Shown here: positions 1-7,402 of the stretch, one piece after another
Numbering within the stretch: position 1 is the first letter of the stretch
Layout: each line of letters opens with the position of its first letter
Source: Aeromicrobium terrae
GTDB taxonomy: Bacteria; Actinomycetota; Actinomycetes; Propionibacteriales; Nocardioidaceae
Assembly (NCBI RefSeq): GCF_008039565.1
Contig: NZ_VDUX01000010.1
Span: 1 to 44,375, forward strand
Direction: 5' to 3'
DNA: 44,375 bases
Notes under the pieces: generated by a model
The model's input: the letters and a program-made list of their open reading frames with translations, nothing else
What the model was told of the DNA's origin: nothing
Databases searched by the model: none
Made by a program: the position numbers and the translations under genes

Positions 1-262
1 CGCAGGCACACGATCACCGAGCCGCTCCGGTGGTCGAGTGCCCCCGCGAGCGCCAGCAAGCTGGGGGTGTATCGAGACCACCAGCAACGGTGATCTCGAA
101 ACACCCGCTCGCAGACCTCGCAGGCACTCGATCACCGAGCCGCTCCGGTGGTCGAGTGCCCCCGCGAGCGCCAGCGAGCTGGGGGTGTATCGAGACCACC
201 AGCAAGGGTGATCTCGAAACACCCGCTCGCAGAGCTCGCGGGCACTCAATGACAGGGACGTC
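1..262. repeat. Tandem palindromic repeat, family A, about two copies of 118 bp
   Basis: The unit beginning CGCAGGCAC recurs 118 bases later almost unchanged. Each unit is itself built from palindromes: one pairs GCACTCGATCACCG with CGGTGGTCGAGTGC, and a second pairs GGTGTATCGAGACCACC with GGTGATCTCGAAACACC (15 of 17 positions). The same half-sites (GGTCTCGATAC and ACTCGACCACC) return at 13350-13452, 16552-16673 and 28512-28553, so this is a dispersed intergenic family. It continues beyond the left edge of the window. Short reading frames across it are products of the repeat and not genes. Confidence 0.85.
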
Positions 263-264
263 GG

Positions 265-1665
265 TCAGAACAGGCGGCGCATCAGCTTGAGGGCGCGGTC
301 GGTGTAGGGCGGGTAGACGAACTTCGGGTCCGGCTTGGACGGCTTGGCGAGCACGGCCTTGCGATGGCTGAACGTCTGGAAGCCCCACTCGCCGTGGTAC
401 GCGCCGGTGCCGCTGTCGCCGACGCCGCCGAACGGCAGCTGCGGCACGAGGACGTGCATCGCGATGTGGTTGAACACGGTGCCGCCGGCGGGGACGTCGG
501 CCAGGCGGTCGCGCGTCGCTTTGGACTTCGTGAAGCCGTACAGGGCGAGCGGCTTCGGCCGGCCGTTGATGAACCGGACCGCCTCGTCGAGGTTGCTCAC
601 CGGGATGATCGGCAGGATCGGGCCGAAGATCTCGTCGGTCATGGCCGGCTCGTCGGGGTCGGGGTCGACGATGACGGTGGGCTGGATCGTGCAGTCGGCC
701 GCCGACACCTCTCCGCCGGCGACGACCGTGCCCTTCGTGGCCTCGAGGTAGCTGGCGAGCCGCTGATGCTGGCGCTCGTTGACGATCGGCAGACCGGCGT
801 CGGGCGCCTCGGAGCGGAACTCCTTGAGCGTCGAGAGCAGCGTGTCGACGAACTTCTGCCGCACGGGCTCCTCGACCAGGATGTAGTCCGGCGCGATGCA
901 CGTCTGGCCGGAGTTGAGCAGCTTCACCCAGGCGATGCGACGGGCGGCCACCTCGATGTCGGCGTCGGCGGCGATGACGACCGGGCTCTTGCCGCCCAGC
1001 TCGAGCGTGACCGGCGTGAGCGTCGGCGCCGCGCCGGCCATGATCTTGCGGCCGATCTCGGTGCCGCCGGTGAACAGGACGTGGTCGAAGCCGAGCGCCA
1101 GCAGGTTCTGCGACGTGGCGCCGTCGCCTTCGACGACCACGACGGCCTCGGGGTCGAGGTACTTCGGCAGCAGGTCGGCCATCAGCGCGGAGCAGGCCGG
1201 CGCGAGCTCGGACGGCTTGACGACCACGCAGTTGCCGGCCGCCACGGCGGCGACGAGCGGGCTCAGCGCGAGGTAGATCGGGTAGTTCCACGGCGAGATG
1301 ACCAAGACGACGCCCAGCGGCTCGTACTGCACCCAGGCCTTGCTCGGGCGCTGGTTGAGCGGCAGGCCGGAACGACGCCGGCGCATCCACTTCTTCAGGT
1401 GCTTGCGCGCGTAGACGGCCTCGCCGAGGCTCGGGTTCACGTCCGCGAGCCACGCCTCCTCGGCGCTGCGACCGAGGTCGGCCTTCAGCGCAGCCGCGAT
1501 GTCGGCCTCGCGCTCGGTGACGAGTCGCTCGATGCCCTCGATCTGCTTGAGGCGCCACTCGATCGACTTGGTGCGGCCTGACGCGTGCACGGCGCGCAGG
1601 CTCGCCATCAGGTCCTCGAGGCGCTCGGCCTCGGTGGACGCGGGGTTGATCTCGGTCGTGGTCAT
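265..1665 (-). CDS. Aldehyde dehydrogenase, class 3 type
   Basis: NAD(P)-dependent aldehyde dehydrogenase of 466 residues that oxidises an aldehyde to a carboxylic acid. Visible landmarks are the PWNYP segment with Asn127, the general-base Glu222 in LELGGKSP, and the nucleophile Cys256 in SGQTCIAPDY; that last string is characteristic of the ALDH3 (fatty/coniferyl aldehyde) group. The start is the ATG preceded by GGAGG; a longer upstream reading frame only runs into the P450 gene. It begins 13 bases after the P450 stop, so the two are co-transcribed. I infer that it oxidises the aldehyde made from a P450-hydroxylated lipid or alcohol. The exact substrate cannot be read from sequence. Confidence 0.93.
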   Translation of the reverse strand: MTTTEINPASTEAERLEDLMASLRAVHASGRTKSIEWRLKQIEGIERLVTEREADIAAALKADLGRSAEEAWLADVNPSLGEAVYARKHLKKWMRRRRSGLPLNQRPSKAWVQYEPLGVVLVISPWNYPIYLALSPLVAAVAAGNCVVVKPSELAPACSALMADLLPKYLDPEAVVVVEGDGATSQNLLALGFDHVLFTGGTEIGRKIMAGAAPTLTPVTLELGGKSPVVIAADADIEVAARRIAWVKLLNSGQTCIAPDYILVEEPVRQKFVDTLLSTLKEFRSEAPDAGLPIVNERQHQRLASYLEATKGTVVAGGEVSAADCTIQPTVIVDPDPDEPAMTDEIFGPILPIIPVSNLDEAVRFINGRPKPLALYGFTKSKATRDRLADVPAGGTVFNHIAMHVLVPQLPFGGVGDSGTGAYHGEWGFQTFSHRKAVLAKPSKPDPKFVYPPYTDRALKLMRRLF

Positions 1666-1678
1666 GGTGTTCCTCCGG

Positions 1679-2926
1679 TCAGACCGTGCAGGGCATGCGC
1701 TTGACCCCCCGCACGAAGTTTCCCACGAGGTGCTCCGGCTCGCCCAGGTCCAGGTTCGGCGCACGCGTGAGCAGCTGGGAGAAGATCTCGCGGATCTGGA
1801 ACTTCGCGACGAAGTTCCCGAGGCAGAAGTGCGGCCCGCCGCCGCCGAACCCGACGTGCGGGTTGGGCTTGCGCAGCAGGTCGAGCTCGTAGGGGCGGTC
1901 GAAGACGCGCTCGTCGCGGTTGGCCGACGTGTACATCATCGCGACCCAGTCGCCCTCGGCGATCGGGACGCCGCGCAGCTCGGTGTCGCGGGTGACGGTG
2001 CGCCGGAACGTCATGACCGGCGACGCCCAGCGCAGCAGCTCGTCGGTGGCGGTGCCGATGACGCCGTCGAAGTCGTCGCGCAGGAGCGCGCGCTGCTCCG
2101 GGAAGTCCTGCAGCGCCCGCGCGCCGAGGCTGATGGTGTTGCGCGTCGTGTCGTTGCCTGCGACGGAGATGAGGACGAAGAACGCGGCGATCTCGTCGTC
2201 GGTGAGCCGCTGCCCGTCGACCTCGGCCTGGACGAGGTTCGTCATCAGGTCCTCGGCCGGGTGGTTGCGGCGGTGGTCGGCGAACTCCAGGCCCATCATC
2301 AGCAGACCGACGAGCGCCTCGTTGAGGACCTCGCCCGGCTCGCGGCCGTCGAGGACGTCGAGGTCGTTGAACCCGACCATCTGGTCGGCGAGGTGCGCGG
2401 CCTCGTCGCGCACGGCCGGGTCGAGGCCCATCATCTCGTAGACGGTCCACATCGGGAGGCGCTTGGAGACGAGCTCGACGAAGTCGCCCTCGCCGGCGTC
2501 GAGGAGGTCGTCGACGATTCGCTGCGCCTGCGCCTTGATCTGCTGCTCGATGAGCTGCACCTGCTTGCGGGTGAACGCGGCGCTCACCAGCGCCCGCAGC
2601 GCTCCGTGGCGCGGGGCGTCCTCGGCCAGGAACGAGTGCGACGCGCTGAGCAGGTCGTCGGGGACGTCCTCCCACTGCACGCCCTGGCCGGAGCAGAACG
2701 TCTCGGGGTCGCGGCTGACCGCGCGGACGTCCTCGTGGCGGGTGACGACCCAGACGCCCTCCTGCTCGGACGGCATGATCCCGCCCTCCATCGGCGGGTG
2801 CCAGCTGACCGGCGCCTCGTCGCGGAGCGTGCGGAACACCTCCTCGCGCTCGTCGAACGTGCGACCCCAGAAGTCGAGGTCGGTGACGCGGAGCGGGTGG
2901 AACGCGCGGTCCGTGGCGACGGTCAT
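1679..2926 (-). CDS. Cytochrome P450
   Basis: Bacterial soluble P450 of 415 residues. The I-helix oxygen-activation motif AGNDTT is at 256-261, the ExxR pair is E296/R299 (ELLR), and the haem-thiolate loop FGGGGPHFCLG places the ligand at Cys368. The overall style (MTFRRTVTRDTE, RGVKRMP near the C-terminus) resembles actinobacterial CYP124/125/142-type enzymes that hydroxylate methyl-branched lipids or sterol side chains; assignment to a family is inference. The start ATG has a strong AGGAGG site. It lies between an SCP2-like lipid-binding protein upstream and an aldehyde dehydrogenase downstream, which fits oxidation of a hydrophobic substrate. No ferredoxin or reductase gene is adjacent, so redox partners must be encoded elsewhere. 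Confidence 0.94.
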   Translation of the reverse strand: MTVATDRAFHPLRVTDLDFWGRTFDEREEVFRTLRDEAPVSWHPPMEGGIMPSEQEGVWVVTRHEDVRAVSRDPETFCSGQGVQWEDVPDDLLSASHSFLAEDAPRHGALRALVSAAFTRKQVQLIEQQIKAQAQRIVDDLLDAGEGDFVELVSKRLPMWTVYEMMGLDPAVRDEAAHLADQMVGFNDLDVLDGREPGEVLNEALVGLLMMGLEFADHRRNHPAEDLMTNLVQAEVDGQRLTDDEIAAFFVLISVAGNDTTRNTISLGARALQDFPEQRALLRDDFDGVIGTATDELLRWASPVMTFRRTVTRDTELRGVPIAEGDWVAMMYTSANRDERVFDRPYELDLLRKPNPHVGFGGGGPHFCLGNFVAKFQIREIFSQLLTRAPNLDLGEPEHLVGNFVRGVKRMPCTV

Positions 2927-3014
2927 CCGTTCCTCCTGGGGTCCCCGTGAAAGCGCGAGCTCTCGCGGGTTCTGACGCGATACAGGCAGCTTGCGAGCGG
3001 TTTCATGGGGAGAA

Positions 3015-3419
3015 CTACGCGACGACCAGGTCGTCGCGACCGTCCTGCTTGAGGCGGTCGACGTAGACGGGGTACAGCTTCTTGCTCAGCGGAGCCAGGC
3101 GAAGCAGCGAGGCGACGTTGCCGCTGACCTTGATCTTTCCCTTGGCCATCGCGAGCGGCAGGTTCTCCTTGCCCTGCCAGTACGCGTTGCCGACGTCCGC
3201 GGACATCGCCATGGTGGCGCCGACCTGGAGGTCGCCGACCTCCTCGCTGACCGCGCCGTTCGCCATGTCGACGACGAGGCGGGTGTCGGGATCGGAGAAC
3301 TCGAACAGCAGCACGACGTCGGCGGCCTTGAGCTTGGGAGCGAGCTCGGGGTCCTGGAAGGCGGTCTCGAAGATGCCACCGATGTAGTGGACGACTTCGC
3401 CGGAATCACGGAACGACAT
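3015..3419 (-). CDS. SCP2-like sterol/lipid-carrier domain protein
   Basis: Small protein of 134 residues resembling a stand-alone SCP2 fold: alternating strands and an amphipathic pattern ending in a hydrophobic helix (MAKGKIKVSGNVASLLRL). Such proteins bind fatty acids, acyl-CoAs or sterols and can feed them to enzymes. The ATG has no Shine-Dalgarno sequence; TAGACT lies exactly six bases upstream, so the message is probably leaderless. The start codon touches a perfect palindrome shared with the divergent TetR gene. The P450 and dehydrogenase follow 88 bases downstream on the same strand and may be in the same transcript, making a TetR-controlled lipid-oxidation cluster (inference). Confidence 0.8.
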   Translation of the reverse strand: MSFRDSGEVVHYIGGIFETAFQDPELAPKLKAADVVLLFEFSDPDTRLVVDMANGAVSEEVGDLQVGATMAMSADVGNAYWQGKENLPLAMAKGKIKVSGNVASLLRLAPLSKKLYPVYVDRLKQDGRDDLVVA

Positions 3420-3440
3420 TCCATAAGTCTACTTATGGAA
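3419..3440. promoter_or_regulatory. TetR-type operator overlapping divergent leaderless promoters
   Basis: A perfect inverted repeat with 10-base arms (TTCCATAAGT, CT, ACTTATGGAA). On the minus strand the -10 TAGACT of the SCP2 gene lies inside it, with TAGACA 18 bases further upstream as a -35. On the plus strand the regulator's probable -10 TACGAT (3456-3461) lies just outside it. A repressor bound here would cover the SCP2 promoter and reach the regulator's own -35 region, giving negative autoregulation. Confidence 0.75.
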
Positions 3441-3467
3441 ACCCGGTCTTGTCTATACGATGTGCTC

Positions 3468-4049
3468 GTGCCGACCACGAACGACGCCCTGCAGGACCGC
3501 TACTACGTCGCGGGCCTGCAGATCCTCGCGGAGGACGGCTACGGCGGGCTGAAGCTCGCGCCGCTGTGCGCCCGGCTCGGCGTCACCACCGGCGCGTTCT
3601 ACCACTCGTTCGAGTCGTGGCAGGACTACACCACACGTCTCATCGACCACTGGCACACCGAGCGCACCACCCGCACCAGCGAGCTGGCCCGCAGCGAGGG
3701 CGACATCAACGAGCGCATCGACCTGCTGATGCAGGCCGGCATCAGCCTTCCGCACTCCGCGGAGGCGGCGATCCGGGTGTGGGCGGGCATCGACCCGGCG
3801 GTCGCGGCGGTGCAGGAGGATGTCGACCGCGAGCGCCTGGACGCGGTGCAGGAGGCGTTCGAGGCGCTGATCGGCGATCCGGAGCGGGCCGCGGTGCTCG
3901 CGCGCGCCGCGTTGTACCTGCTCATCGGCTATGAGCAGTCCACCGGCGTCCACGACGTCGCCACGCTGGAGTGGTCCCTGGAGCAGTTCCGGGCGATGGC
4001 GCTCGCGATGGCGGACGAGTCCGGAAAAACTTTCTCGTCACCTCCGTAA
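3468..4049 (+). CDS. TetR-family transcriptional regulator
   Basis: About 193 residues with an N-terminal helix-turn-helix (AEDGYGGLKLAPLCARLGV then TTGAFYHSF, the typical TetR recognition helix) and a variable all-helical ligand-binding C-terminus. I chose GTG at 3468 because TACGAT ends six bases before it, the leaderless arrangement seen repeatedly in this window. An ATG at 3435 in the same frame would lie inside the operator palindrome and has no ribosome binding site. It faces the SCP2 gene and probably represses it and itself. The inducer is unknown; the neighbouring lipid-binding and oxidising genes suggest a hydrophobic ligand. Confidence 0.88.
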   Translation: MPTTNDALQDRYYVAGLQILAEDGYGGLKLAPLCARLGVTTGAFYHSFESWQDYTTRLIDHWHTERTTRTSELARSEGDINERIDLLMQAGISLPHSAEAAIRVWAGIDPAVAAVQEDVDRERLDAVQEAFEALIGDPERAAVLARAALYLLIGYEQSTGVHDVATLEWSLEQFRAMALAMADESGKTFSSPP

Positions 4050-4116
4050 CCCCCTCGACTAGAACTCGTTGTAGTGAGTGCAGGTGGCACCAACTCCCTC
4101 CCGCCATTTGCTTCGC

Positions 4117-4151
4117 AAACCCGGCCCGTGGCTCCCTCCCGGCCGGGTTTT
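4117..4151 (+). terminator. Intrinsic terminator after the TetR gene
   Basis: A 10-bp perfect stem (AAACCCGGCC paired with GGCCGGGTTT) closes a 14-base loop and runs into TTTT. It lies 68 bases after the TetR stop and before the DUF1697 gene. Three A residues precede the stem, so weak activity on the opposite strand is also possible. Confidence 0.75.
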
Positions 4152-4176
4152 GCACGTCCGGGGGAAGAATCGCCTC

Positions 4177-4707
4177 ATGAGCGAGCCGCGAGTCTTCCTC
4201 CTGAGAGCCGTCAACGTGGGCGGGGCCAAGCTCCCGATGGCCGAGCTGCGGGAGATCGCCGCCGACCTGGGCGCCACCCACGTCTCCACCTACATCGCGT
4301 CGGGCAACCTGATCGCCACCCCGCCGAAGGACCTCGACGCCTTCGAGCGCGGGCTCGAGCAGGCCATCGAGAAGCGGTACGGGTTCTTCCGCGAGGTGGT
4401 CTCGCGCACGCGCGCCGAGCTGCAGGAGGCCCTCGACGCCCACCCGTTCGAGGTGGTCCAGGCCAAGTTCTCGTACGTCTCGTTCATGGCGAAGGAGCCG
4501 ACGAAGGCCGCGATCGAGAAGGCCCGGACGTTCGAGACCGGCGACGACCACTGGGAGGTCATCGGCCGCGACCTCCACATCCGCTACGCGGACGGCGCCG
4601 GCCACGAGCAGATGAAGACGAACACGATCCTCAAGGCCCTCGGCGAGCCGGCCACCGCCCGCAACCTCAACACCGTCGAGAAGCTCATCGGGCTGATTTC
4701 CGCGTGA
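4177..4707 (+). CDS. DUF1697 domain protein
   Basis: Protein of 176 residues matching the DUF1697 family throughout: the opening FLLRAVNVGG, the ELREIAADLG helix and STYIASGNL are family hallmarks, and the C-terminus carries the usual KTNTILKALG and ATARNLNTVEKL. Family function is unknown; the proteins are cytoplasmic and have no catalytic motif that I recognise. The start ATG has GGGGAAG about ten bases upstream; the same frame stays open further left but through the terminator region. The sirtuin gene follows after 16 bases but seems to have its own leaderless promoter at 4712-4717. Confidence 0.88.
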   Translation: MSEPRVFLLRAVNVGGAKLPMAELREIAADLGATHVSTYIASGNLIATPPKDLDAFERGLEQAIEKRYGFFREVVSRTRAELQEALDAHPFEVVQAKFSYVSFMAKEPTKAAIEKARTFETGDDHWEVIGRDLHIRYADGAGHEQMKTNTILKALGEPATARNLNTVEKLIGLISA

Positions 4708-4723
4708 GTCCTAGTCTGGACGG

Positions 4724-5533
4724 GTGATTCCCCCCGTCCTGACCGATCGCCGCTGGCTGGTTCTGACGGGCGCGGGCGTGTCCACCGACTCGGGGATCCC
4801 GGACTACCGCGGGCCGGGTGCGCCGGTCCGCACGCCGATGACCTATCAGGAGCTCGTCTCCGGCCCCGAGACTCAGCAGCGGTACTGGGCGCGGGCGCAC
4901 GTCGGCTGGAGCCGGATGTCCGAGGCACAGCCGAACGCCACGCACCACGCGCTCGTCGAGCTCGAGGCGGCCGGACGGCTCAGCGGGCTGATCACGCAGA
5001 ACGTCGACGGGCTGCACGAGAAGGCCGGGCACCGCGACGTCATCGACCTGCACGGGCGCGTCGACCGCGTCATCTGCCTCGACTGCCGTGAGCTGTCCAC
5101 CCGCGACGAGCTCCAGGCCCGGCTGTCCGTCCTCAACCCCGGCTGGGCCGACCAGCACGCGACGATGCGCCCGGACGGCGACGTCGAGCTCGACGACACG
5201 TCGGGCTTCGCGGTCGCCGGCTGCTCGAGCTGCGGCGGGCGGCTCAAGCCGGACGTCGTCTTCTTCGGCGAGAACGTGCCGAAGGACCGGGTCGAGCGCT
5301 GCTACGCCCTGACCGAGGCGGCCGAGGCACTGGTGGTGTTCGGCTCGTCGTTGCAGGTGATGTCCGGCCTGCGGTTCGTCCGTCGGGCGCGAGCCAACGG
5401 GATCCCGGTCGTCATCGTCAACCGCGGCGCCACGCGCGGCGACGACCTCGCGGACGTGAAGCTCGACGCCGGGTGTGCCGAGACGCTCGCGGCCTGGTCG
5501 GGCACGGAGGTGACGACGGGTGCCCCCGTCTGA
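4724..5533 (+). CDS. Sir2-family NAD-dependent protein deacylase
   Basis: Sirtuin of 269 residues. The NAD-binding signature GAGVSTDSGIPDYRG is at 16-30, TQNVDGLH at 91-98, and the catalytic base is His110 (DLHGRVD). The zinc is held by Cys118, Cys121, Cys167 and Cys170. GSSLQV and VNRG complete the Rossmann part. The long insert between the two cysteine pairs (about 45 residues) and the motif style resemble class II (SIRT4-like) enzymes. GTG is taken as start because TAGTCT lies six bases before it, implying a leaderless message. Its last 14 bases overlap the sulfotransferase-like gene, so those two are coupled. Protein substrates cannot be predicted. Confidence 0.93.
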   Translation: MIPPVLTDRRWLVLTGAGVSTDSGIPDYRGPGAPVRTPMTYQELVSGPETQQRYWARAHVGWSRMSEAQPNATHHALVELEAAGRLSGLITQNVDGLHEKAGHRDVIDLHGRVDRVICLDCRELSTRDELQARLSVLNPGWADQHATMRPDGDVELDDTSGFAVAGCSSCGGRLKPDVVFFGENVPKDRVERCYALTEAAEALVVFGSSLQVMSGLRFVRRARANGIPVVIVNRGATRGDDLADVKLDAGCAETLAAWSGTEVTTGAPV

Positions 5534-6731
5534 CGACCTGTGCGTCCCCGACGGCACCCGGCTCCTCCACGTCGGCCCGCACAAGACCGGTACCACGTCG
5601 GTGCAGCACGCGTTCCACACGTCGCGGCCGGCACTCGCCCGGCAGGGCATCGCCTACGCCGGCGCCGACAGCCAGCCGATGGTGCAGGTGCAGACGCTCG
5701 TCGACGCCTACACGGATCGCGACGTCGTCGGCTCCGCGAAGACGCTGCGGCCGTGGAAGTCGTTCGCCCGGGAGGTCCGACGCAGTCGCGCGCGGTGCGT
5801 GGTCGTCAGCAGCGAGTTCTTCGCCGACGCCCGGCCCGCCGCGATCGAACGGGCGGTCGACGACCTGGGCGGGGGTTCCGGGCCGTGGGCGGAAAGATCT
5901 GGCTCGTCCGGCCTCCACGTCGTCGTCACGCTGCGGCCGATCGCCGGACTGCTCGCGTCGCAGTGGCAGCAGTACGTGCAGAGCGGCCTGCGCGCGGACC
6001 TGGACACCTGGCTCACCGCGATGCTCCACGAGGCCGACACCACGCGCTTGACCCCGACGTTCTGGTGGCGGCACCGGCACGACCGGCTGGTGGAGCGGTG
6101 GGCCGCCGCGGTGGGGACGGACCACGTCACCGTCGTCGTCGCCGACCGACGCCGTCCCGACCACCTCCTCCGGGTCTTCGAGCAGCTGACCGGCGCCGCC
6201 GAGGGGACCCTGTCGGCGGAGGACGACCTGGCGAACCGGTCGCTGTCCTGGTCCGAGGTCGAGCTCATCCGCGAGTTCAACCGGCAGTTCACGAAGGCGA
6301 AGCTGCCCAAGCACATGCATCTGCAGGCGATGCGACTCGGCGCCGCGCGCTACCTGCAGGCCCGCCCCCGCGACGCGTCGGAGCCGAAGGTCCGGGCACA
6401 GCAGTGGGCCCTCGACGAGGCGGCGGGCATCGGGGCGGAGATGGCCGGCGCCATCGCCGCGTCAGGAGTGCGCGTCGTCGGCGACCTCGCCGACCTGGCC
6501 ACCACCCCCGAGGCCGGCGACGGCGTGGCGCCCACCGAGGTGTCCACCCGGCTGGCCGCCGCCGCGGCGATGGGCGTGCTGCACGCCAGCGGGATGACCG
6601 AGCCGTACCGCGACCCCGACGAGCTGCCCGTGCGTCCCGTGCCCACCCGCCACGTCGTCCGGCTCGGCCGCGCTCGCCTGCGCCGCAAGGCCAAGCAGGT
6701 GCTCTCCGGCGACGACGACGCCAACGGTTGA
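5520..6731 (+). CDS. Sulfotransferase-like protein
   Basis: Protein of 403 residues. The N-terminal P-loop-like LHVGPHKTGTTS (about residues 16-27) matches the 5'-phosphosulfate-binding loop of PAPS-dependent sulfotransferases, and VTLRPIAGLLASQWQQYV (Arg139, Ser147) matches the 3'-phosphate-binding element. No signal peptide or membrane segment is seen. The GTG start overlaps the sirtuin end and is served by GGAGG nine bases upstream, so translation is probably coupled. The C-terminal third is rich in Ala and Arg and matches nothing I recognise. The acceptor (glycan, lipid or small molecule) is unknown. Similar genes in actinobacteria are usually annotated only as hypothetical or sulfotransferase family. 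Confidence 0.72.
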   Translation: MPPSDDLCVPDGTRLLHVGPHKTGTTSVQHAFHTSRPALARQGIAYAGADSQPMVQVQTLVDAYTDRDVVGSAKTLRPWKSFAREVRRSRARCVVVSSEFFADARPAAIERAVDDLGGGSGPWAERSGSSGLHVVVTLRPIAGLLASQWQQYVQSGLRADLDTWLTAMLHEADTTRLTPTFWWRHRHDRLVERWAAAVGTDHVTVVVADRRRPDHLLRVFEQLTGAAEGTLSAEDDLANRSLSWSEVELIREFNRQFTKAKLPKHMHLQAMRLGAARYLQARPRDASEPKVRAQQWALDEAAGIGAEMAGAIAASGVRVVGDLADLATTPEAGDGVAPTEVSTRLAAAAAMGVLHASGMTEPYRDPDELPVRPVPTRHVVRLGRARLRRKAKQVLSGDDDANG

Positions 6732-6772
6732 AGAACGCACCCGAAGCCCGGATTCAGCGGTACTTTCAGCCC

Positions 6773-7399
6773 ATGACCGATGAGACCGTCACCCCCGCCG
6801 CAGGCACGCCTGCGTCGGGCTACCCGATCACCTACACGTTCGACACGCCCGAGAAGATCGCGCGCTGGCGACCGTTGGTGCACTGGCTGCTCGCCATCCC
6901 GCACATCATCGTGCTCTACGTGCTCGGCATCGTGGCCGAGCTCCTCGCCGTCGTCAGCTGGATCGTCGGCGTGATCACCGGCACGGTGCCGGAGGGCCTG
7001 CAGAAGCCGATCATCATGTACGTCCGCTACTCCGCACGGGTCGGCACCTACCTGTTCTGGCTGCGCGAGGAGTATCCGCCGTTCGCCTTCGACACGTCGT
7101 TCGACGACCCGGGAACGGACCCCCGTGTCCGCATCGACGTCGTCCCGTCGACCGAGGGACGCAACCGGCTCACCATCTTCTTCCGCCTGCTGCTGGCGAT
7201 CCCGCAGTTCATCGTGCTCGCGCTGGTGGGCATCGCCGTCGGCGTCGTCGTCTTCGTCGGCTGGTTCGCCGTGATCATCCTCGGCCGCTGGCCCGAGGGC
7301 ATGGGCCGGTTCGTCATCGGCGTCTCGCGCTGGAACACCAGGCTCGTCAGCTACGTCTACCTGCTGACCGACGAGTACCCGCCGTTCAGCACCCAGTAG
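6773..7399 (+). CDS. DUF4389 integral membrane protein with internal duplication
   Basis: Protein of 208 residues built from two similar halves. Each half has a hydrophobic hairpin (HWLLAIPHIIVLYVLGI, then FRLLLAIPQFIVLALVGI) and ends with an EYPPF motif (EEYPPFAF, DEYPPFST), which is the DUF4389 pattern. Four membrane segments are expected, two per repeat. No enzymatic residues are evident and the family role is unknown. TACTTT lies exactly six bases before the ATG with no Shine-Dalgarno, so I read the message as leaderless and the gene as separate from the sulfotransferase unit. It converges on serA with only three bases between the stop codons. Confidence 0.85.
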   Translation: MTDETVTPAAGTPASGYPITYTFDTPEKIARWRPLVHWLLAIPHIIVLYVLGIVAELLAVVSWIVGVITGTVPEGLQKPIIMYVRYSARVGTYLFWLREEYPPFAFDTSFDDPGTDPRVRIDVVPSTEGRNRLTIFFRLLLAIPQFIVLALVGIAVGVVVFVGWFAVIILGRWPEGMGRFVIGVSRWNTRLVSYVYLLTDEYPPFSTQ

Positions 7400-7402
7400 G
7401 GC

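Noticed and set aside
30..290. Plus-strand 86-residue frame at the left edge
   Set aside because: It consists of translated family A repeats; the same peptide segment recurs within it.
364..1581. Long open frame opposite the aldehyde dehydrogenase, and similar ones opposite the P450 (1499-2950), ABC exporter (14417-16351) and PBP1 (39680-42058)
   Set aside because: They are Arg/Ala/Gly-rich shadow frames caused by high GC content, with no family motifs, while the opposite strand has full catalytic motifs.
2927..3014. CGCGAG-CT-CTCGCG palindrome as a terminator between the SCP2-like gene and P450
   Set aside because: The stem is only six base pairs with a two-base loop and there is no T tract; SCP2, P450 and dehydrogenase may still be one transcript.
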